Assembly: GCA_022385805.1 (NCBI GenBank)
Contig: MU277740.1
Coordinates: 93,995-157,994 of the forward strand
Direction: 5' to 3'
DNA from: Pilatotrama ljubarskyi
Lineage: Eukaryota > Basidiomycota > Agaricomycetes > Polyporales > Polyporaceae
DNA length: 64,000 nucleotides
Below the pieces are notes generated by a model, which saw nothing but the letters and a program-made list of their open reading frames with translations, was not told the DNA's origin and did not search any database. The position numbers and the translations under genes were made by a program. Position 1 is the stretch's first letter. Every line of letters begins with the position of its first letter. Below, piece after piece: positions 60,634 to 64,000 of this stretch.

Positions 60634-61058
60634 TCATGACGCTGCCTCAGCCTTCGCTGCCTCCAGAGCTGTCTGCTTTTCCCTTATCATCACTCGCAAA
60701 CGCATTCCCTCCCAACCCAGCAGCTCCGGCTTCGTGTTCAGCAGGTATTTGTCGATGTTCCCGTGCTACATGAACAGCACGCATTCGTCACAGCTACACG
60801 AACAGCCGCAACAAGATGGGTGCATACCTTCTTGATGGTCTTCAACGCCCGCGCGCTGACCTTCAGCCTGACGTACTGCTGGAGGGCGTCGGAGAAGAGG
60901 CGTTGGTTGTGGACATTCGGCAGCCATGTACGGCGGGTCTTGTGCTTCGAGTTGGGTACGTTGTTCCCGTACTGCTTCGTCTTGCCCTGGAAGAGCCCGA
61001 GCTGAGCGCGCTTGAACGGTGCGCTGACGACCGCGAAGAGCGGTATTGAGGGGAACAT
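60634..61058 (-). CDS. Mitochondrial large-subunit ribosomal protein bL28m
   Basis: Component of the mitochondrial 54S subunit (yeast counterpart Mrpl24). Two exons, 61058-60828 and 60765-60634, encode 120 aa. The bacterial L28 core is obvious: FKRAQLGLFQGKTKQYGNNV, then KHKTRRTWLPNVH and LFSDALQQYVRLKVSARALK, followed in exon 2 by HGNIDKYLLNTKPELLG. The short N terminus (FPSIPLFAVVSAPFKR) could act as a targeting sequence. A 64-nt-class intron with GT-AG ends joins TIKK to HGNID in frame. The gene is divergent from the isocitrate dehydrogenase gene, sharing a 344-bp promoter region, so both mitochondrial genes may be co-regulated. Confidence 0.9.
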
Positions 61059-61136
61059 GGCGGGCGAGGACAAGGATGAGCAGCGTCGGTGCGGTGAGTT
61101 GTTCCGACAATTTGGCCGACGATGCGTTGTAAGTAC

Positions 61137-61196
61137 TTATCGAAGGCTTATCCTTGGCTTATCCTCAGAAACTCCTCCTCTTATCTGATAAGATAA
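61137..61196. promoter_or_regulatory. Cluster of six GATA cores in a bidirectional promoter
   Basis: Six GATAA/TTATC cores occur in 60 bp: 61137-61141, 61148-61152, 61158-61162 and 61181-61185 as TTATC, and 61187-61191 and 61192-61196 as GATAA. The region lies between the divergent starts of bL28m (61058) and isocitrate dehydrogenase (61403). Fungal GATA factors of the AreA/Nit2 or siderophore-regulator type bind HGATAR, often in clusters. That they act here is inference. Confidence 0.6.
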
Positions 61197-61402
61197 GATG
61201 AGTCAGGCGGAGTCCCATGAGTGCCCGCGCGCCGGTCGTTGTCGCTGGCAGACGTGATTCGGCCGAGGTTCTCGCAGTCGACGTTCGCCACATTGCACAA
61301 GTTCCAAGCTGCTGGTTGGCAACGCATTTTCTCCCAGCGCAAGGTATTTAGACCGCCAGCTCTCGTCCAGCCGGTTCCCAACCGCCCTCTCGTCTGACCA
61401 TC

Positions 61403-63329
61403 ATGCTGTCTCGCTACGTCTCGCGCTCCCTCCGCGGCCGGCAGTACGCCGCCGCCGCTTTCCCCGCATTCCAGCGCGGCTTCGCGAGCAGCTCTATCAG
61501 GATGCGTGAGTGCTCTAGTTGCTCTGCGCGGGATACGCGACGCTGACCAGGGCGATCGGTACTGGTGGGGGTCTGGTGGGGGTGTGCGTCTCGTTATCGC
61601 GCTTGGCTATGGCGTTTGCGGGGGAATGGGCGTCCTGGCGTTTGGAATGCGGGGAATTGTTGGGTGCGCGCAGAGAACAAGATCGTGGTCCAGAACCCCG
61701 TGGTCGAGCTCGATGGAGACGAGATGACCAGGATTATCTGGAAGAAGATCAGGGAGGAGGTCCGTCTCGCTTCTAGGGTGCCATGTGCTACGGCGTCGCA
61801 TGCTGACCTTCGACCGTTCAGTTGATCCTGCCGTACTTGCAACTGGACATCAAGTACTATGACCTCGGTCTTGAGCACCGTGACGCTGTACGACGATCTC
61901 CAAATGCCCCGTCTATGCACGCGCATGTGGACTGACCAAGGACACCTGCTCAGACGGACGACAAGGTTACCGTCGATGCGGCGGAGGCAATCCTGAAGCA
62001 CAAGGTCGGCATCAAGTGCGCGACGATCACACCCGACGAGGCGCGCGTGAAGGAGTTCCACCTCAAGCAGATGTGGAAGAGTCCGAACGGCACGATCCGT
62101 AACATCCTTGGCGGCACCGTCTTCCGCGAGCCTATCATCCTCCAGCGCATCCCCCGCCCTGTGCCAGGATGGAAGAACCCCATCGTCATTGGCCGTCATG
62201 CGTTTGGTGATCAGGTGCGCGAACCGCGTTATCTGCAGAGAGACTTGATTGAACGGTAGGATGTAGTACCGCGCGTCGGACTTCCTTGCGCCAGGACCTG
62301 GCAAGCTCCAGCTTGTGTACAGCCCAGCAGATGGCAGCGCACCCACGAAGATTGACGTGTACGATTTCAAGGGCTCTGGTGTCGCACTGGCGATGTACAA
62401 CACCGATGATGTAGGTCCCTTCGGTGAATCTGCACTAGAAAATCCTGCTCAGTGTCGCTTTGAAGTCCATTCGTGGTTTCGCCCACTCCTCGTTCAAGAT
62501 GGCGCTTTCCAAGAAGCTGCCTCTGGTGAGAGCGCTCATGAGGCATCGACCGGCCAGAAACTGAATCTGTTGCGTTGTAGTTCATGTCCACCAAGAACAC
62601 CATTCTGAAGAAGTACGACGGTCGCTTCAAGGATATCTTCCAGGAGATCTATGAGAGGTGAGTCGCGCACCTTCGCGATTATTGCGATTATAGCGAGCGC
62701 AGTTGACCATCATTCCCAGCGAGTACAAGTCGGCGTTCGAGGCCGCCGGCATCTACTACGAGCACCGTCTCATCGACGATATGGTTGCGCAAGCGATCAA
62801 GTCCTCGGGCGGCTTCGTCTGGGCGTGCAAGAACTACGACGGCGACGTGCAGTCCGACATCCTCGCGCAGGGCTTCGGCAGTCTTGGCATGATGACGAGC
62901 GAGCTCATCACGCCCGACGGGCAGGTGATCGAGAGCGAGGCCGCGCACGGCACGGTGACGCGGCACTACCGCGAGTGGCAGAAGGGTCGCGAGACGTCGA
63001 CGAACCCCGTCGCGTCGATCTTCGCGTGGACGCGCGGACTGCTGCACCGCGCGAAGCTCGACAGGAATGAGGAGCTGAAGGCGTTCTGCCAGGACCTGGA
63101 GGCGGCGTGCGTGGAGGTCATCGACCAGGACGGGATCATGACAAAGGACCTTGCGCTCGCGATACACGGGACGGACATGAAGCGCGAGCACTGGGTCGTC
63201 ACGGATGTATACATGGACAAGGTCCACGTGAGTACCTCCCCAGCCTTTTCGCACTACGTGGTGGCTAACCCGCATGGGCTTCAGGACAAGCTGAAGAAGA
63301 AGCTGGCTTCGAGGAAGGCGAAGTTGTAG
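61403..63329 (+). CDS. NADP-dependent isocitrate dehydrogenase
   Basis: Homodimeric enzyme converting isocitrate plus NADP to 2-oxoglutarate, CO2 and NADPH. Exon 1 (61403-61505) encodes an Arg/Ala-rich amphipathic mitochondrial presequence ending FQRGFASSS. The mature part starts [20 protein letters not shown] and keeps the family landmarks: [30 protein letters not shown], the Lys/Asn-rich substrate segment, [46 protein letters not shown] and the NADP-binding [17 protein letters not shown], with [13 protein letters not shown] after it. It ends SRKAKL, whose last three residues are a peroxisomal PTS1 variant. An ATG at 61502-61504 in frame just before intron 1 could start a cytosolic form. About nine exons, all in frame. 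It supplies 2-oxoglutarate, the co-substrate of the dioxygenase upstream, though no direct link is implied. Confidence 0.93.
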
Positions 63330-63532
63330 TTCGCTAGAATGCTTTGCTGACTCTTGGATAGTCGTTTGCACATAGTGGTGCAGCTGTATCATATGTACAC
63401 CTCCAATTGCTTTCTAGTGCCGGTGCCATCTCATGCTGCTGTCGGAGTCATGCATGCCTCCTGAGCATCTTCTGCTCTGGGGCACGTCCACGTCGTCTCT
63501 GAGTATATTGTTAGCAGTAGATTACTCATAAC

Positions 63533-63616
63533 GGCCGACTGGCCTAATGGTTAAGGCGTCAGTTTCCGGTTCACGGAATCAGCTGAAGATTCTGGGTTCG
63601 ACTCCCAGGTTGGTCG
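63533..63616 (+). tRNA. tRNA-Arg (CCG) with 11-nt intron
   Basis: Complete cloverleaf: 7-bp acceptor stem (63533-63539 with 63609-63615, two G-U pairs), D stem GCC/GGC, anticodon stem TCAGT/GCTGA, T stem CTGGG/CCCAG with loop TTCGACT. The anticodon loop holds 18 nt; removing an 11-nt intron at the canonical 37/38 position leaves TTCCGGA, anticodon CCG. The spliced length is 73 nt. Confidence 0.88.
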
Positions 63617-63623
63617 GTTACCT

Positions 63624-63693
63624 GCCCGTTTAGCTCAGTGGTAGAGCGCGCACCGCAATGGTGAGGTCGGTTGTTCAATCCAGCCAATGGGCA
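63624..63693 (+). tRNA. tRNA-like gene, probable tRNA-Cys (GCA) with short loop
   Basis: The acceptor stem is perfect (GCCCGTT with AATGGGC, one G-U), and the D arm (GCTC/GAGC) and T arm (GGTTG/CAGCC, loop TTCAATC) are good. The anticodon arm is abnormal: CACC pairs with GGTG around a loop of only 5 nt, GCAAT. Inserting two T residues before GCA would give the normal loop TTGCAAT and anticodon GCA (Cys). The total of 70 nt is two fewer than usual. It may be a tRNA-Cys with a 2-nt deletion, a pseudo-tRNA or a sequencing error. Confidence 0.6.
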
Positions 63694-63700
63694 CGGCTTC

Positions 63701-63778
63701 GGCGCTATAGTGTAGTGGTTATCACTTGGGATTCTGAAGAGTGTTCCCAAAACCCAGGTTCGAGCCCTGGTAGCGCCT
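63701..63778 (+). tRNA. tRNA-Gln (CTG) with very short intron
   Basis: Perfect acceptor stem GGCGCTA/TAGCGCC, D stem GTG/CAC, anticodon stem TGGGA/TCCCA, T stem CCAGG/CCTGG with loop TTCGAGC. The anticodon loop has 13 nt; a 6-nt intron at 37/38 leaves TTCTGAT with anticodon CTG. The spliced length is 72 nt. A 6-nt intron is unusually small. Confidence 0.85.
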
Positions 63779-64000
63779 TCTCTTTTGCTGCTCGCGAGGT
63801 TGAAGTGCGCGGAGGAATGGGACCTGAATTTTTGGAGCGGCTTCGGACTGCCACCGCGGAAGCGAACAAGGAGCGGCGTCGGGCGGCGTGGCTGTGCTAC
63901 CCATGTCCGCTTGCGGTTGCGGGGTGTCCATATATGTCCAGACGCCCTCCCGGTGTGCTGAGCGTGGCGGATTCTCAGCCGTCACCGAGTGCAATGTCTT

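Noticed and set aside
1..64000. CRISPR arrays, bacterial operons, rRNA genes or a polyketide/NRPS cluster
   Set aside because: None present: no regularly spaced repeats, every gene shows eukaryotic introns, and no core biosynthetic megasynthase was found.

Overview
The window looks like nuclear DNA from a filamentous basidiomycete, probably an Agaricomycete of the wood-decay (Polyporales-like) type. This is inferred from dense multi-exon genes with introns of about 45-60 nt, GC-rich coding sequence, a Zn2Cys6 factor with its zinc cluster near the C terminus, pepsin-type proteases, GH92 mannosidases and intron-bearing tRNA genes. No species can be named from sequence alone. Exon maps were made by hand from splice signals, reading frame and comparison between paralogues inside the window.

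Layout, left to right. 1-3.6 kb: no gene, but one 473-bp MITE-like element. 3.6-6.3 kb (+): Zn2Cys6 transcription factor with an AT-hook. 7.0-9.4 kb (-): secreted pepsin-like aspartic peptidase. 10.7-12.3 kb (+): short-chain dehydrogenase with damaged catalytic motifs. 12.4-16.2 kb (-): GH92 alpha-mannosidase A. 18.2-20.7 kb (-): MFS transporter 1. 22.8-25.7 kb (+): AAA ATPase. 26.4-30.1 kb (+): GH92 alpha-mannosidase B. 30.3-32.9 and 33.4-36.0 kb (-): MFS transporters 2 and 3. 37.0-40.4 kb (+): large PH-like protein. 41.4-44.0 and 45.5-48.0 kb (+): MFS transporters 4 and 5. 48.9-50.5 kb (+): 2-oxoglutarate/Fe(II) dioxygenase. 51.5-54.0 and 55.0-57.5 kb (+): MFS transporters 6 and 7. 57.6-58.6 kb (-): single-pass membrane protein. 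60.6-61.1 kb (-): mitochondrial ribosomal protein bL28m. 61.4-63.3 kb (+): NADP-dependent isocitrate dehydrogenase. 63.5-63.8 kb: three tRNA genes 7 nt apart.

The most striking feature is the local expansion of one transporter family. Seven full-length members of the anion:cation symporter (allantoate/nicotinate/pantothenate permease-like) branch of the MFS occupy about 18-57.5 kb, three on the minus and four on the plus strand. Interleaved with them are two GH92 mannosidases and a dioxygenase. All seven keep the same C-terminal ending and equivalent introns, so they are local duplicates; copies 6 and 7 have lost the conserved acidic residue of the TM1 motif and share an upstream block at the same distance from their start codons. 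A plausible reading, which is inference only, is a substrate-acquisition neighbourhood with secreted mannosidases and protease, a bank of organic-anion permeases and one oxidising enzyme.

The right end is a housekeeping block (mitoribosome, IDH, tRNAs) with a shared bidirectional promoter carrying a dense cluster of GATA cores.
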